Below are positions 42,243-52,500 of a DNA stretch of 64,000 nucleotides, one piece after another. The notes beneath the pieces were generated by a model. It made no database searches and was not told where the DNA came from. It saw nothing but the letters and a program-made list of their open reading frames with translations. The stretch lies in the NCBI GenBank assembly GCA_965224205.1, contig CBDCYN010000016.1:124001-188000 (forward strand), written 5' to 3'. How positions within the stretch are numbered: position 1 is the first letter of the stretch; each line of letters opens with the position of its first letter. The stretch is from CBDCYN01 sp965224205. GTDB taxonomy: Bacteria; Planctomycetota; Phycisphaerae; Phycisphaerales; Phycisphaeraceae. The position numbers and the translations under genes were made by a program.

Positions 42243-43724
42243 TTACCCGCCTCTGGCGTGTTGCACCAAACCCGCATGGTCGGGCGGGCCCGGGCGTGTT
42301 CGGATGTCTTTAACGAGAGTCTCGGGGAGCTTGCTGGTCTGCTGCAACGCCCGCATGTGCCGGATCGAGACCCCTCCCAACTCAGCGATGGTGGCCGTCC
42401 CGATCGTTTCGGTGTACTGCTTGGGGCGAAATGCGTCTAGCGCGGCGTCATCGACGCAGATCTGTTCTAGAACTTCTAGCAAGGCATCGAGGCTGTTCAT
42501 CTTCATATACGGGCACGTCGCGCACCCACCAGCCATCGAGCATCCCTCGCCCTCTGCGACCCCGGGGACGACCGGCAGCTCCAGCCCTGGCGCCTCGGCA
42601 ATCGCCTCGCTGGCGACGGGGAAGATGATCTCGGCTTCGACCTTGGCAGTGTTGGGCGGTTGTGACTTCAATAGCGACTGGACCCGCCGTGCGATCGAGG
42701 TGATCATCCCCGATTCGGTACCCAGCACGAAAGGCAGTCGTTGTGAGCGGTCTTCTTGAGTCGCTTGGCGGACTTGGCGGGTGATGAAATCTAGGATGTT
42801 CGAGGTCGATCCGACCACGCCCCGGCCGAGGCGCTGGGCCTCGAGCCCAAGGGTGAACATCTCTCCGGGGACCTCGAGGTGGGCGGTGATCCAGGCATCC
42901 GGGTAGTGGGTGCGTATCTTTTCGGTGACCGTTTCTCCAAACATATGGTGAACGATGCACACGCCCTGATCGAAGTAGTGGAACCTTTCGATCAGCTGCT
43001 GGATCGACCTGCGGTCGTGCTGGGGGTGAAGGGCAGCGATCGCGTCGTTGCCCAGCGCGGGCAGGGTCGTAAGGAGCTGTTGGAGGTTGCGACCCATGTA
43101 GGTATCGGGGCCATACCAGACGTGAACGTCGGGCACCTGGGCGGCGGCTTGGAGGATCGTATGGACGACGTTTGACGAGGTGCATGTGATCGTAGGCACC
43201 CGATCGACCGCTATCGCTTTGGTCCGTAGGCTCGTATTGACATAGATAACGTGGAGAGACCGGGGCGTTTGCGCCGCTTGAGTGAGGTAATCGAGGTAAG
43301 GCTTCGATTCCGCAGCCTCGGCAAGAGAGCAGCCGATCGGGTCACTGGAAACCCTGTAGACCTCGACCCCCGCAAACCCGGTGGCATCGAGCGTGGCGCG
43401 GACGTTTTCGCTCATAAAGTCCACGCCCAGGACTACGACTGTCTCGACCCCAGCCCGGACCATTTCCACCGCGGCGTCGGCCATTTTTAAGGAGTCGGCG
43501 ATGTGGATGTGGGGCCACGAGGACGCGGACAACACGCCCTGTAGCTGCGGGTCCATATAAAAATGAGCCACGACCCCGGCGTTCTTCGTGGCTAAGAGAT
43601 CGGTGAGCTGGGCGACGGTCTCGTCGTCTGGCTGGAGGTACTCGGCCAGGGCCTCGACGAACGCCCCTTGCGGTTCGAGGCGGTCGGCAGAAATAACCAG
43701 ACTCGGAAACGGTTGGGTAACCAT
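42243..43724 (-). CDS. nadA: Quinolinate synthase, plant-type long form
   Basis: Iron-sulfur enzyme condensing iminoaspartate and dihydroxyacetone phosphate to quinolinate for NAD synthesis. 493 aa, longer than the ~350 of E. coli NadA. Blocks: VVAHFYMDPQLQ, FMSENVRATL, YVNTSLRTKAIAVD, ITCTSSNVVHT, VVGSTSNILDFI and a C-terminal cysteine cluster EGCSMAGGCATCPYMKMNSL. AHLEVPGEM replaces the HPEC segment of the short bacterial form. Both of these last features match the plant plastid quinolinate synthase as I remember it, without its N-terminal SufE domain. No nadB or nadC is near. Same strand as smc. Confidence 0.93.
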   Translation of the reverse strand: MVTQPFPSLVISADRLEPQGAFVEALAEYLQPDDETVAQLTDLLATKNAGVVAHFYMDPQLQGVLSASSWPHIHIADSLKMADAAVEMVRAGVETVVVLGVDFMSENVRATLDATGFAGVEVYRVSSDPIGCSLAEAAESKPYLDYLTQAAQTPRSLHVIYVNTSLRTKAIAVDRVPTITCTSSNVVHTILQAAAQVPDVHVWYGPDTYMGRNLQQLLTTLPALGNDAIAALHPQHDRRSIQQLIERFHYFDQGVCIVHHMFGETVTEKIRTHYPDAWITAHLEVPGEMFTLGLEAQRLGRGVVGSTSNILDFITRQVRQATQEDRSQRLPFVLGTESGMITSIARRVQSLLKSQPPNTAKVEAEIIFPVASEAIAEAPGLELPVVPGVAEGEGCSMAGGCATCPYMKMNSLDALLEVLEQICVDDAALDAFRPKQYTETIGTATIAELGGVSIRHMRALQQTSKLPETLVKDIRTRPGPPDHAGLVQHARGG

Positions 43725-44057
43725 CGTGACACTTCATCCGCAGCCGCGTGGGATCGCCAGCGCGTCTGTCTTTTGAACATGGGACTAGATCGAAGCTACC
43801 AGTATAAGTATAATGTTCCCACCGAAGAAGATTGAGATCTACCCAGAACCTGCCTGTAGAGATCCGTACGCATTCAAAACTGTGTCGAAAACACCACTCG
43901 TCCGGGGAAACCCCGCCGCGTTGAGTCGGGTTTAAGACGATCACGGCTAGCCCGATAGCGTGTGGGGCACGCTGGCGCGAAGAATCGTTCGTGACGCCCC
44001 GGTGGGCGAATGAATGCTAGTTTTAGTTTGTATTTTTACACAAGGAGATGCAGGACT
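43725..44057. other. Intergenic region nadA / PEP-CTERM gene
   Basis: 333 bp between divergent genes. An AAGGAG at about 44042-44048 serves as ribosome-binding site for the PEP-CTERM gene. An AT-rich stretch (AGTATAAGTATAATG at 43801-43815) may hold the nadA promoter. Nothing else is recognised. Confidence 0.4.
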
Positions 44058-44783
44058 ATGAGAACACCAAAGACATTCCCTACTCCAATGGCGATCGTTG
44101 CGCTGGCCCTGGGGGCGACGGGCTGGGCCCAAGCCGAGGACATCATCCCGATCGACTTGGCGACGATCCAGCTGGGCGCCAAGATCGTCGGCCCGGTCGG
44201 CCCCGAAGTCGAGGTGACGTTTATAAACGAAGCCGACAGCGACGAGGGCGTGGGCGACCTCACGAGCAGCGTCTCGTGCCCGGATGAGTTCACCGAGTGC
44301 ATCCCCCCCAACAATACCGCCGGGACGATCTACACTTACGTGCACACCGCCATCCCCGGGGTCGACCTGCCTAACGATCCGCCCTTCCCCTCACCGCTCC
44401 AAACGGTGCCCTTCGACAACGTGACCCAGTTCGACCTGGGGTTCGAGGCGGCAGGGTTCAAAGGCGTGGCGGGTTACAGTTTCGACGAAGCCGCGCTGGC
44501 GTTAGGCGCGACAGACCTGATCACGATCGAGCACCGCGATGACGGGAGCTTGGTGTGGACAATCGATTCAGACGATTGGGACACGGGAGAATCGATCACG
44601 TTTTTCTGGCAGACTACTCAACCTCCTAGCGGTCCGGGTGGGGTGTACTCCATCAGTGACAGGCTGGTGACCGGCACGGGTGCGGGCCCGCTACCAACCC
44701 AGGTGGTGATCCCCGAACCGGCGTCTGCGGCGGTGATCGGTTGTTTGGCATTGGGTGCGTTGATCTGTCAGCGGAGGGGATGA
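44058..44783 (+). CDS. PEP-CTERM sorting-domain protein
   Basis: 241 aa exported protein. The ATG at 44058 is preferred over 44010 because AAGGAG lies 10 nt before it and the product then starts with a signal peptide (MRTPKTFPTPMAIVALALGA, cleavage after AQA). The body is beta-rich, acidic and low in Lys, with two Cys (~SCPDEFTEC), and is of unknown function. The C-terminus has the complete PEP-CTERM signal: IPEPASA, hydrophobic helix AVIGCLALGALIC, then QRRG. This implies an exosortase elsewhere in the genome. A terminator hairpin follows at 44816. Confidence 0.85.
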   Translation: MRTPKTFPTPMAIVALALGATGWAQAEDIIPIDLATIQLGAKIVGPVGPEVEVTFINEADSDEGVGDLTSSVSCPDEFTECIPPNNTAGTIYTYVHTAIPGVDLPNDPPFPSPLQTVPFDNVTQFDLGFEAAGFKGVAGYSFDEAALALGATDLITIEHRDDGSLVWTIDSDDWDTGESITFFWQTTQPPSGPGGVYSISDRLVTGTGAGPLPTQVVIPEPASAAVIGCLALGALICQRRG

Positions 44784-44815
44784 TCGAGGTAACGCGAACT
44801 GTAAATGAATATGGA

Positions 44816-44840
44816 ACAGCCCCGCCGACGGCGGGGCTGT
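44816..44840 (+). terminator. Hairpin terminator after the PEP-CTERM gene
   Basis: A perfect 11-bp stem, ACAGCCCCGCC (44816-44826) with GGCGGGGCTGT (44830-44840), and a 3-nt loop; followed by ATTGATTTC, a weak T tract. It lies 33 bp after the stop codon. It may work in both directions for the convergent desaturase gene. Confidence 0.75.
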
Positions 44841-45116
44841 ATTGATTTCAGGTCGCCTTGCAGAGGTGGGTATTTGTTGTGGCTCGAAAACGGGGGAGGA
44901 TAATCCATTCTGTGTCGCGGACTGTTAGTCAGCCGGCGGCGCCCGAACAATGTTTTGAGATTGAGCCTAATCCGTGAACCACACGCAACGTGCGTCCGTG
45001 TAGGGCTCCGTCAAGGACCCCTCCTGTGACGAAGGCGAATCCGCCATGCGTATCCTCGGGACGATGCCCAGACAGAGCGTTGAGCCAAAGTCAGAGGTCA
45101 AGGGATCAATGGATCG
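44841..45116. other. Intergenic region between convergent genes
   Basis: About 276 bp after the terminator and before the desaturase stop. No repeat, ORF with a ribosome-binding site or RNA gene was recognised. Confidence 0.4.
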
Positions 45117-45998
45117 TCACGCATCGGGTTGAGGCGGGACGATATCACGGGCCAGCCCGACGAGGGCCAGCAGGCGGATGGTCCAGTACGTCGGATCGAG
45201 CTCGAACCAGCGGCGGCCGTGGGCGGCGGCTCGTTGATCCTTGTGATGATTGTTGTGCCAACCCTCGCCGAACGCCAGCAACGCCACCCACCAAAGATTG
45301 GTCGAGTTATCGTTGGTCTCGTAGTTGCGGTAACCCCAGGTATGGGACGCGGAATTCACGAACCACGTCGCGTGATACACCACCACGGTTCGCACCGCCA
45401 CGCCCCAGATCACCCACGACAGGCCGCTGGTGGGCCACCCCAAGTAAGCCGCCCATTGCCCCCCCAGGTAGCATAACAGGACAGTGATCAGGGTGGGCAC
45501 GATATAGAACCGGTTCAGCAGACGCATCCCTCGGTCGCGACACAAGTCTTGAGCCGCCCCGCACGCGGTCCAGGGCAGCCCCCCTTGATTCTTGTGCAGG
45601 CACCAGAAGACGTGCGCCCAAGCAAAGCCGTGGGTCGGGGAGTGCGGATCCGTCGGCTGGTCCGAATGCTTGTGGTGGATCCGGTGGGTGCCCACCCACT
45701 GGATCGGCCCGCCCTGACAGGCCATGCACCCCAACCAGGTCAAGAGGTACTCAAACCACTTTGGTGTTTTGAAGCTGCGATGAGTAAGCAGGCGGTGATA
45801 GCACAGCGTGATGCCGATCGCCCCTGTGAGCCACACGAGCAGGGTCGAGACCACCAGGGCACTCCAAGAAAAATAGAACGGCGCCAACAGGCACCCCAGA
45901 TGCATCACGGTGATCCCGATCACCACGGGCCAGTCCAAGCAGCGAAGAGACAAGCCACGCCCCGTTGGCGAGGACCCGACAGCAAGTTGTTGAGGCAT
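45117..45998 (-). CDS. Acyl-CoA / acyl-lipid delta-9 fatty acid desaturase
   Basis: Membrane di-iron enzyme that puts a double bond into saturated acyl chains, adjusting membrane fluidity. 293 aa, normal for the stearoyl-CoA desaturase family. Three histidine boxes: HRLLTH (68-73), HRIHH (105-109) and HNNHH (248-252). Four hydrophobic membrane segments (about 25-45, 47-65, 155-175, 180-205). Conserved WVGTHRIHHKHSD, NSASHTWGYRNY and FGEGWHNNHHKDQ confirm the family. Whether the substrate is acyl-CoA or a membrane lipid cannot be told. No redox partner gene is adjacent. Confidence 0.93.
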   Translation of the reverse strand: MPQQLAVGSSPTGRGLSLRCLDWPVVIGITVMHLGCLLAPFYFSWSALVVSTLLVWLTGAIGITLCYHRLLTHRSFKTPKWFEYLLTWLGCMACQGGPIQWVGTHRIHHKHSDQPTDPHSPTHGFAWAHVFWCLHKNQGGLPWTACGAAQDLCRDRGMRLLNRFYIVPTLITVLLCYLGGQWAAYLGWPTSGLSWVIWGVAVRTVVVYHATWFVNSASHTWGYRNYETNDNSTNLWWVALLAFGEGWHNNHHKDQRAAAHGRRWFELDPTYWTIRLLALVGLARDIVPPQPDA

Positions 45999-46492
45999 CC
46001 AGCTCCCTTCAATGAAGTTAAGAGTCTAAGCCCATCTATCCGGATAATACCACAGGCTAACTGCCTGTGGCTTACAAGAAAGAAGTTTGATGATCCCTCG
46101 CCCTGTAAGATCTCGATACGGAATCAATGATCTTAGTACTTTTGATATAGCATCGTCCATAAGTGTCGGTCTTCCATGAGAAATTTGTCAAAGGATCTCA
46201 TGCCTCCAGGGTCGAGCTGGCTCGTGAGAACTGCAGCGGTAACCAGAGGGCTCGCGGTTGCTTCGAAGAGCCGGTCACGTCGCGGAGGCTGACCGAGCGT
46301 GGCATTTATTATTATTCTGCATGATAGTCTATATCCATCCTGAATAAAGATAAAATTACGGCATGACTCGTGTAGGCGACAGGCAAATGATCGGCGTCCA
46401 AGGCGTCCTCGACTCGGTATTTTGATACGCAACACTTACAACGTGGATTAGGTCATTTCAGCCGTCACACCGGCCGGCCCGATAACAGGGAC
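45999..46492. other. Intergenic region with one palindromic repeat
   Basis: 494 bp between the divergent desaturase and 46493 genes. Contains repeat copy D (46330-46439). A minus-strand frame at 46133-46435 runs across the repeat and is not considered a gene. The stretch is AT-richer than its neighbours. Confidence 0.45.
46330..46439 (-). repeat. Dispersed palindromic repeat, copy D
   Basis: About 110 bp. Read on the minus strand it has GCGTATCAAAATACCGAGTC, TTGGACGCCGATCATTTGCC, CACGAGTCATGCCGTAATTT and GGATGGATATA, in the same order as copies A and E. Inner pairing is less clear than in A or E. Lies 54 bp upstream of the secreted protein gene at 46493. Confidence 0.6.
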
Positions 46493-49234
46493 ATGGATCG
46501 ATTGATACGTCTTAGGTGGCCTGCGCTCATGGTGGCGGTGTTGAGCTGGGTCGCCGTGGCGGCGGTCTGCTATGGGGGGCCCGATCTCCTGCGCGGCCAT
46601 CGGCTGGTCCATCGGTTCGATTTTGAGGAAGCCAAACTCAACAACTTCGAAGATCTGCCCATCCACTGGTTCGTGATAGGCCGACCGGCCGATACGGCCA
46701 ACCCAACGTTTTTGCGCCAACCGCTCCATGAAGCGTTAACCGGTGCCCAGGGGTTCCCGCGGCACACGATCGTGCGGTTCGACCACCCACAGGATCAAGC
46801 CGGGCCCCACAGCCTGTACCTAGGCCTCGACGGGGGCAATGCCGGGGCATTCCTGGAGGTGGGCGCGTTGCCGGCGGTCCCCGGCAGTGATTACTTGATC
46901 AACGCCTCGGTGCGCACCGAGGCGTTGGAGCACGCGGGCGCGCGACTCGTCGCCTACTTCGTCGACGCCAACGGCAACCGGATCGACCCCAGCGAGTCGA
47001 TCAGTGACACGGTCCGCACCCGGGGTCAGTGGCAGGTGATCACGGTGAAGCTCAGGGGCGACTTCCCGAAGGCCGCGTGGATCGGCATGCAGGTCGAGTT
47101 GATCCAAACCCACGACAGCGGCCGGTCACGCCTGGGCCGTCACGACATCGTGTATCAAGACGTCTACGGGCACGCCAATTTCGACAATATTACTATCTGG
47201 CAATTGCCACGCATGGTCGTACGGACGCAGACCCCGGTGAACGTCATCCGCCACCCCGACCGCCCGCGGCTCAACATGCGCGTACGAGACCTCACTGGGC
47301 ACGAGCTGATCGCCCGTGTGCAGATCTATGATCACCTCCACCGGCTGCTGACTCAAGACGATCAGGCCATGGGCCGGGGGCTATCGGAGAGCTGGAACTG
47401 GCAGCCGCCCCTGGACCGGTTCGGGTGGTATCTGGTCGATATGACCGCCTATGAAGCCGATGACCCGGCTATCCCGATCGCCAGGGCGTTATCAGCGTTC
47501 CTATGGCTCGGCCCCGAGGAGCCGATCAGCGAAGCTGATGTCTACCGTTTTTCCCTGTCGGCCGAGTCGTCGCCGCCAGAAGAACGACAATTGATCCCCG
47601 AGCTTCTCGATGTCACGCAGATCGGCTTGGTGACGTTAAGTGCATGGGATCCCGAGACGACTCCGGACGATCTCGACACCCGCCAGGCTCAGCTAGACCA
47701 GTTGATCCAGCGGGCCCACGCCAGCCGCGCCCGGGTTGCTCTGAGCTTGGCGCCGCTACCGGACCGGTTAGCCCATGAGCTAGACATCGATCGCTACAGC
47801 CCGATCTCGATCTTTGCCCATCCGCGTGACCAGTGGCTGGGGTACTTATCGCCTGTTTTATTACGGCAGGGGCAGATGGTACGCCAGTGGCAGCTCGGTA
47901 GCCTCGAACAAACTGAAATGCACCTGACCCCCGACCTGCCGCAGCTGGTGCGTTCGATCCGCGGCGTCCTCGGAGATTGGGCCCCACGCCCCACGCCAGT
48001 CGTGCCGTGGCGGCTGACTCAATCCACACCAGAAGAGATCGACCCGGGCGTGTTTTTTACGGTCGACGTCCCTTCGGCGATCCGGCCCGAGACGATCGGT
48101 CAGTACCTCACCGAGTGGGACCGCGGCATGATGGACAGGATGCGGGTGAACTTCGGTGTGCTGAGCGGCACAATCATGGTCCACCGGCGGCGGATCGAGG
48201 ACCTGGCGCTGCGTATGATTTACGCCTGGCAAGCTGGGGCTCAGCAGTTGGCATTGGCCCGTCCGTGGACCCCGTCGCGTGACCGGCCGCTGTCCCTGGT
48301 GCCCGACCCGTTGTTAGGGGTTTTTGCGTCGGTGAAGCACCGGCTGACGGGCCGGCGGGCGATCGGGGAGTTGCCGCTCGACGATGGGTTAAGGGGGATC
48401 GTGTTCGACGGTCCCGCGGGGGGGATGTTGGCAACATGGAATGAATCGGCCCCCCGGGCCGACGCGGCGATGGATCTCTTTCTTGGCCAGAGCCCGGTGG
48501 GGTATGACGTATGGGGCAACCGAGTGCCGGTGGGTCAATCCCAGGGACGGCATCACGTGCGGCTAAACCCCACGCCGGTGTTTATCGAGGGGATTGACCC
48601 TCAGCTGGCGATGCTAAGGGCCTCTTTCAAGGTAGACCCCGCGTTTATTGAGTCGACCGGAGTGCCCCATGAGCACCGGATCACGTTCACCAACTCATGG
48701 CCACGGACCATGACAGGGAAGCTGACGATTACCCACCCCAGCCGTTGGACGATCACGCCCAGAGAACACCGTTACTCCTTGGAGCCGCACGATTCTGTGA
48801 CGCTGCCGGTGGTGATCCAGTTCCCGGTCTCAGAGGTGGCCGGGGATAAGCGTCTGCGGGCCCATTTCGAATTCACCGCCGGTGAGCGGTATGACGTGAA
48901 CCTGTCTACTGCCCTGGAGATGGGGCTTGCCGACGTCGAGCTTGACGCGTCGCTGTCGTTAGAGACCGACCCGGTGACGGGCCGGGTCGACGCGGTGGTG
49001 ACCGAGGTGATCACGAACACGGGCCAGTCGACGCGGTCGCTGAACGTGTTTGCGGCCATGCCGGGTTACCCCCGCCAGGAACGGATGATCGTCGCGATCG
49101 AGCCCGACCAAGCCGTGGTCCGCCGTTTCCGGTTCCCGGTCGAGATCGACCAGATCGCGGATGCTAAGGTCCGGGTTGGGCTGCGGGAGATCTCCGGGCC
49201 CGCGGTGCTCAATCAGGTCTTGTCATTCGAATAA
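46493..49234 (+). CDS. Large secreted protein of unknown function
   Basis: 913 aa with an N-terminal signal anchor (LMVAVLSWVAVAAVCYGG, ~12-29). Residues ~35-240 form a jelly-roll-like region (FDFEEAKLNNFEDLPIHWF, SLYLGLDGGNAGAFLEV, then YLINASVRTEALEHAGARLV) typical of carbohydrate-binding or sugar-active exported proteins. Residues ~360-660 contain alternating helix/strand segments that could be a TIM-barrel, but no catalytic motif was recognised. Residues ~720-900 look like two beta-sandwich modules of the NEW3 type (HRITFTNSWPRTMTGKLTI, VTEVITNTGQSTRSLNVF). No LEPR or PEP-CTERM signal. Function is not assigned. Preceded by a palindromic repeat and followed by a 339-bp AT-rich gap. Confidence 0.7.
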   Translation: MDRLIRLRWPALMVAVLSWVAVAAVCYGGPDLLRGHRLVHRFDFEEAKLNNFEDLPIHWFVIGRPADTANPTFLRQPLHEALTGAQGFPRHTIVRFDHPQDQAGPHSLYLGLDGGNAGAFLEVGALPAVPGSDYLINASVRTEALEHAGARLVAYFVDANGNRIDPSESISDTVRTRGQWQVITVKLRGDFPKAAWIGMQVELIQTHDSGRSRLGRHDIVYQDVYGHANFDNITIWQLPRMVVRTQTPVNVIRHPDRPRLNMRVRDLTGHELIARVQIYDHLHRLLTQDDQAMGRGLSESWNWQPPLDRFGWYLVDMTAYEADDPAIPIARALSAFLWLGPEEPISEADVYRFSLSAESSPPEERQLIPELLDVTQIGLVTLSAWDPETTPDDLDTRQAQLDQLIQRAHASRARVALSLAPLPDRLAHELDIDRYSPISIFAHPRDQWLGYLSPVLLRQGQMVRQWQLGSLEQTEMHLTPDLPQLVRSIRGVLGDWAPRPTPVVPWRLTQSTPEEIDPGVFFTVDVPSAIRPETIGQYLTEWDRGMMDRMRVNFGVLSGTIMVHRRRIEDLALRMIYAWQAGAQQLALARPWTPSRDRPLSLVPDPLLGVFASVKHRLTGRRAIGELPLDDGLRGIVFDGPAGGMLATWNESAPRADAAMDLFLGQSPVGYDVWGNRVPVGQSQGRHHVRLNPTPVFIEGIDPQLAMLRASFKVDPAFIESTGVPHEHRITFTNSWPRTMTGKLTITHPSRWTITPREHRYSLEPHDSVTLPVVIQFPVSEVAGDKRLRAHFEFTAGERYDVNLSTALEMGLADVELDASLSLETDPVTGRVDAVVTEVITNTGQSTRSLNVFAAMPGYPRQERMIVAIEPDQAVVRRFRFPVEIDQIADAKVRVGLREISGPAVLNQVLSFE

Positions 49235-49573
49235 CACCCATTCCTCGCGGGTTCCTCCTCGGCCCATAGGGCGTGCCACACATCGACCCATCGAGATATA
49301 AACTGCGCTAAATATCGGGTGTATGCCTATTATATTTTTTGGCAACATTGCATCGCGTCACAACAGAAAACTCGTTTTTCCCCCATTTTTGAATAGGAGA
49401 TAGATTGTTGGGCGGCGACCAAGCGTAGATAAAATCTATTATTTTATTTTTATTTGGCTCAAGATACACCGCGAAGACGGGGATGAAGAACAGGTCACAC
49501 GGTAGCCCCACGTCGGCGCATCGGCGGGCGAGCCTGTAACAACAAACAACCCTGGCTTGGAGGAGTAGCGTTC
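49235..49573. other. AT-rich leader of the second LEPR gene
   Basis: 339 bp, clearly AT-richer than its surroundings, with runs such as ATTATATTTTTTGG and AAAATCTATTATTTTATTTT. No repeat match or ORF with a good start was found. It presumably carries the promoter of the gene at 49574; GGAGGAG lies about 10 nt before that start. Confidence 0.4.
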
Positions 49574-52500
49574 ATGTCGCTTTGTTCTCGTGCGTTCAAG
49601 ATGCTTCGGACACAGTATGGCAGACGGGTCGGTCACCAACGTAAAAACACGCAGCCGTCACACGGGGCGGGAAACGTGTGGCATGGCTTAGAGCCCCTCG
49701 AACGACGGGCATTGTTGAGCGGGCTGATGCCGTTCGAGGTGGTTGCCCTAGAGAACACCGCCGCGGGGCAGACCGCATTGGTCTTTACGGACCTCTTCGG
49801 GCCGGTACTCAATGACGCCGGGCAGGTCGGGTTCATGGCCCAGGTCATCGGGCCGGGGGTCGACGATGTCAACAACACCACCCTGTGGGCGGGCTCGCCC
49901 AGCGACCCGACCCTCGTGGCCCGGTCGGGCGATCCTACACCCGGCATCGACAACGCCAGCTATGGCTTCTTCTTTGATGATACGAGCTTCAACCTCTCGC
50001 CCACGGGGCAGGTCATCTTCTCGAACCTATTCGTGGTCGATGGCACCACGGACCCCAACGAGGACCCGTTCGGATTCGGGCTGTGGACCGGCCCGGCGGA
50101 CAACGTCCAGCTGGCGGAGAGGTTCCGAGACTTCCTTAGCCCGTCGGGCGACGGCCAGGGCGATCAGCCTGAAGATTTTGCACTGCTCACGGGCGGGGAC
50201 CTAGTCAACGGCCACAACCACGTCGCGTTGGTCGGGGTTGTGGTCGACGAGGCGATGTCACAAGACGACCCGTTCATCGACGCGGCGGTCTGGTCGGGTC
50301 CCGTTGGGGGGTTCGAGCTGGTGGCGAGGAAGGGCGACCCAGCACCGGGCACCGATGGGACGTTCGGCGACACGTTTATCCCGGTAGCGTTAACGGATAG
50401 CGGGCAGATAGTGATGCTGGCGAACGTCGTGGGCGACGGGACGACGCAGGGGGACGCACTAGGGATCTGGTTCGGCGACGCCGCGGGCCTCGAGCTGGTC
50501 GCCCAGCCGGGTGACCTGGCGATAGGGGTCGACGGGAGCGTGTTCGGGGAGTTCTTGTTTGCGTCAAGTGTCAATGATGCGGGCAAGCTCGCCATTTTGG
50601 CGACTCTCGATGATGGTGCTAACGGCGGGATCTGGGCGGGGCAGGCGGGTGACCTGAAACTCGTCGTGCGTGAAGGCGACCCTGCCGCTGCCGCCGGCGA
50701 CGGGGTGCTGTTCTCGGTGTTGCTGTCTTCACCCGTGGTTAATGCCGAAGGGGACGTGCTGTTCACATCACTGCTCGAGGGCCCGGGGGTGGATGAGACC
50801 AACGATGTGGGGATCTGGCGAGCGGGCGACGACGGCTTGCAGCTGATCGCGCGGACCGGCGATGCCGCCGCCGACGTCGGTCCGGGGGTGGCATTCGAGT
50901 CGCTCACAGGCCTGGATTTCGGTCTGCTCGAAGAAACCGAGGACACCACGTTCCCACTGCTGGTGGCCAACGGACAGAGGCAGGTTGTCTTTACCGCCAA
51001 GCTGGGCGGTGAGGGGGTGGATGAGTCGAACGACCGCTCGATCTGGGTCGCCGATGGCGACGGCCACCTGCGCATGGTCGTGCGTGAGGGGCAACAGATC
51101 GAAGTCGGCGAAGGGGACACGAGAACGGTCGGCCCCGACGCGTTTTCGTTGATGCCCGATGAACAAGAGGAAACCGTAGGTGATTTCTTCGTTGACGATC
51201 TATTAGGCGGGGTGATCAGTGGGGGGCAGGACGGGCGGCGGACCGTCTTCTCCGATGATGGGCAGCTGGTCCTGCCGCTGGGCTTCACGGATGGGAACAC
51301 GGGGATATTCCTGTTCGATGCTAGCGCGGACGTGCCGGAAGGAGAGGTCGATCTGTCGGCACAGTTCGATGACGTAAACCTGCCCCCGGCGGTGGTCGCG
51401 GGCCAAGACGCTAAAGGGCAGGTGAAGGTCGTCGTCACGAACACGGGGACGGTTGGGGCTGATGAGCCGGTCGAGGTCGGGGTGGTGCTGCGGCCGGTGG
51501 GGGTGGGCAGTGATGCCCAGGATATCAGCGTCGCGACCGGTGAGATCTCTGGCCTCAACGCCGGGGCGAGCAAGACCGTTCAGCTTAAAGTCATTGTCGG
51601 CGAGACAGTCCCGCAGGGGCAGTACAACCTCGTGGCGGTGGTCGACGGCGTGGCTGAAGACATCAGCGACGACGTGATGACCGTGGACGAGCCGTTCGGG
51701 GACCTGACCGGTGAATTCGCCGACAAGCTCAAGCTCCAGGACAAGGTGGTGCCCGGAGACAAAGTGGGGATCCCGATCGTGGTTACCAATAAAGGGAATG
51801 TCGCGGTCGACGGCGTGATCGACATCAAGCTGTTCGTGTCGACCGATCAGACGATCGATGAGGGGGACATCGAGATCGAAACCGATGACCTGGCTGAACT
51901 GCGGGTCAAGCTTAAACCGGGCAAATCTAAAACGTTCCGGTTCGGGGACGAGGTGCCGTTCGACCCTGAAACGCTGCCACCCGGGCAGTACTTTATGTTG
52001 GCCCGGATCGAAACCGACGACACAACGGTCGATTCAGGCGCAAATAACAACACGATCGATCATGACCAGTCGGGGCAGCCTGTGGGCTTCGAGGTCGTGT
52101 GGGATTTTGGGAACGTCGACGGACGTCGGGGTCGCACCAAGCTGGTGGGCGAAACTGAAGAGGATGACGAGCAGGAGCGGGTGACGATCCAGCTCACCGG
52201 GTCAGGCTTCGGCCAGATCGTGGCTGATGATGACGGCGAAGGGATGAACATCGAGCTCTTCGACACGGACGCCTCGACCAAGGTGAAGATCAACGTTAAG
52301 GGAGGCGACGGGCGACTGGACATCGACAACATCATCGCGGTCGACCCGGTGGGTAGCTTCGATGGCCGGTCGCTGGACCTGCTGGGTAACGCGACCTTCG
52401 AGGGTGGGATCGAGAAACTACGGCTCGGCGATGTGGCCCATGATCATGAGATCTTCATCGGCGGGTCGATCGATTCGAAGCCGGTGACGATCGAGATGGA

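Noticed and set aside
46133..46435. Minus-strand 100-aa frame
   Set aside because: Runs across palindromic repeat D; its SCRNFI segment comes from the repeat and similar peptides appear at the other copies because of shared DNA.
49290..49420. Possible sixth copy of the palindromic repeat
   Set aside because: Only short AT-rich likeness (GATATAAAC); the ordered core blocks AATTTCC and CATGCCG are missing.
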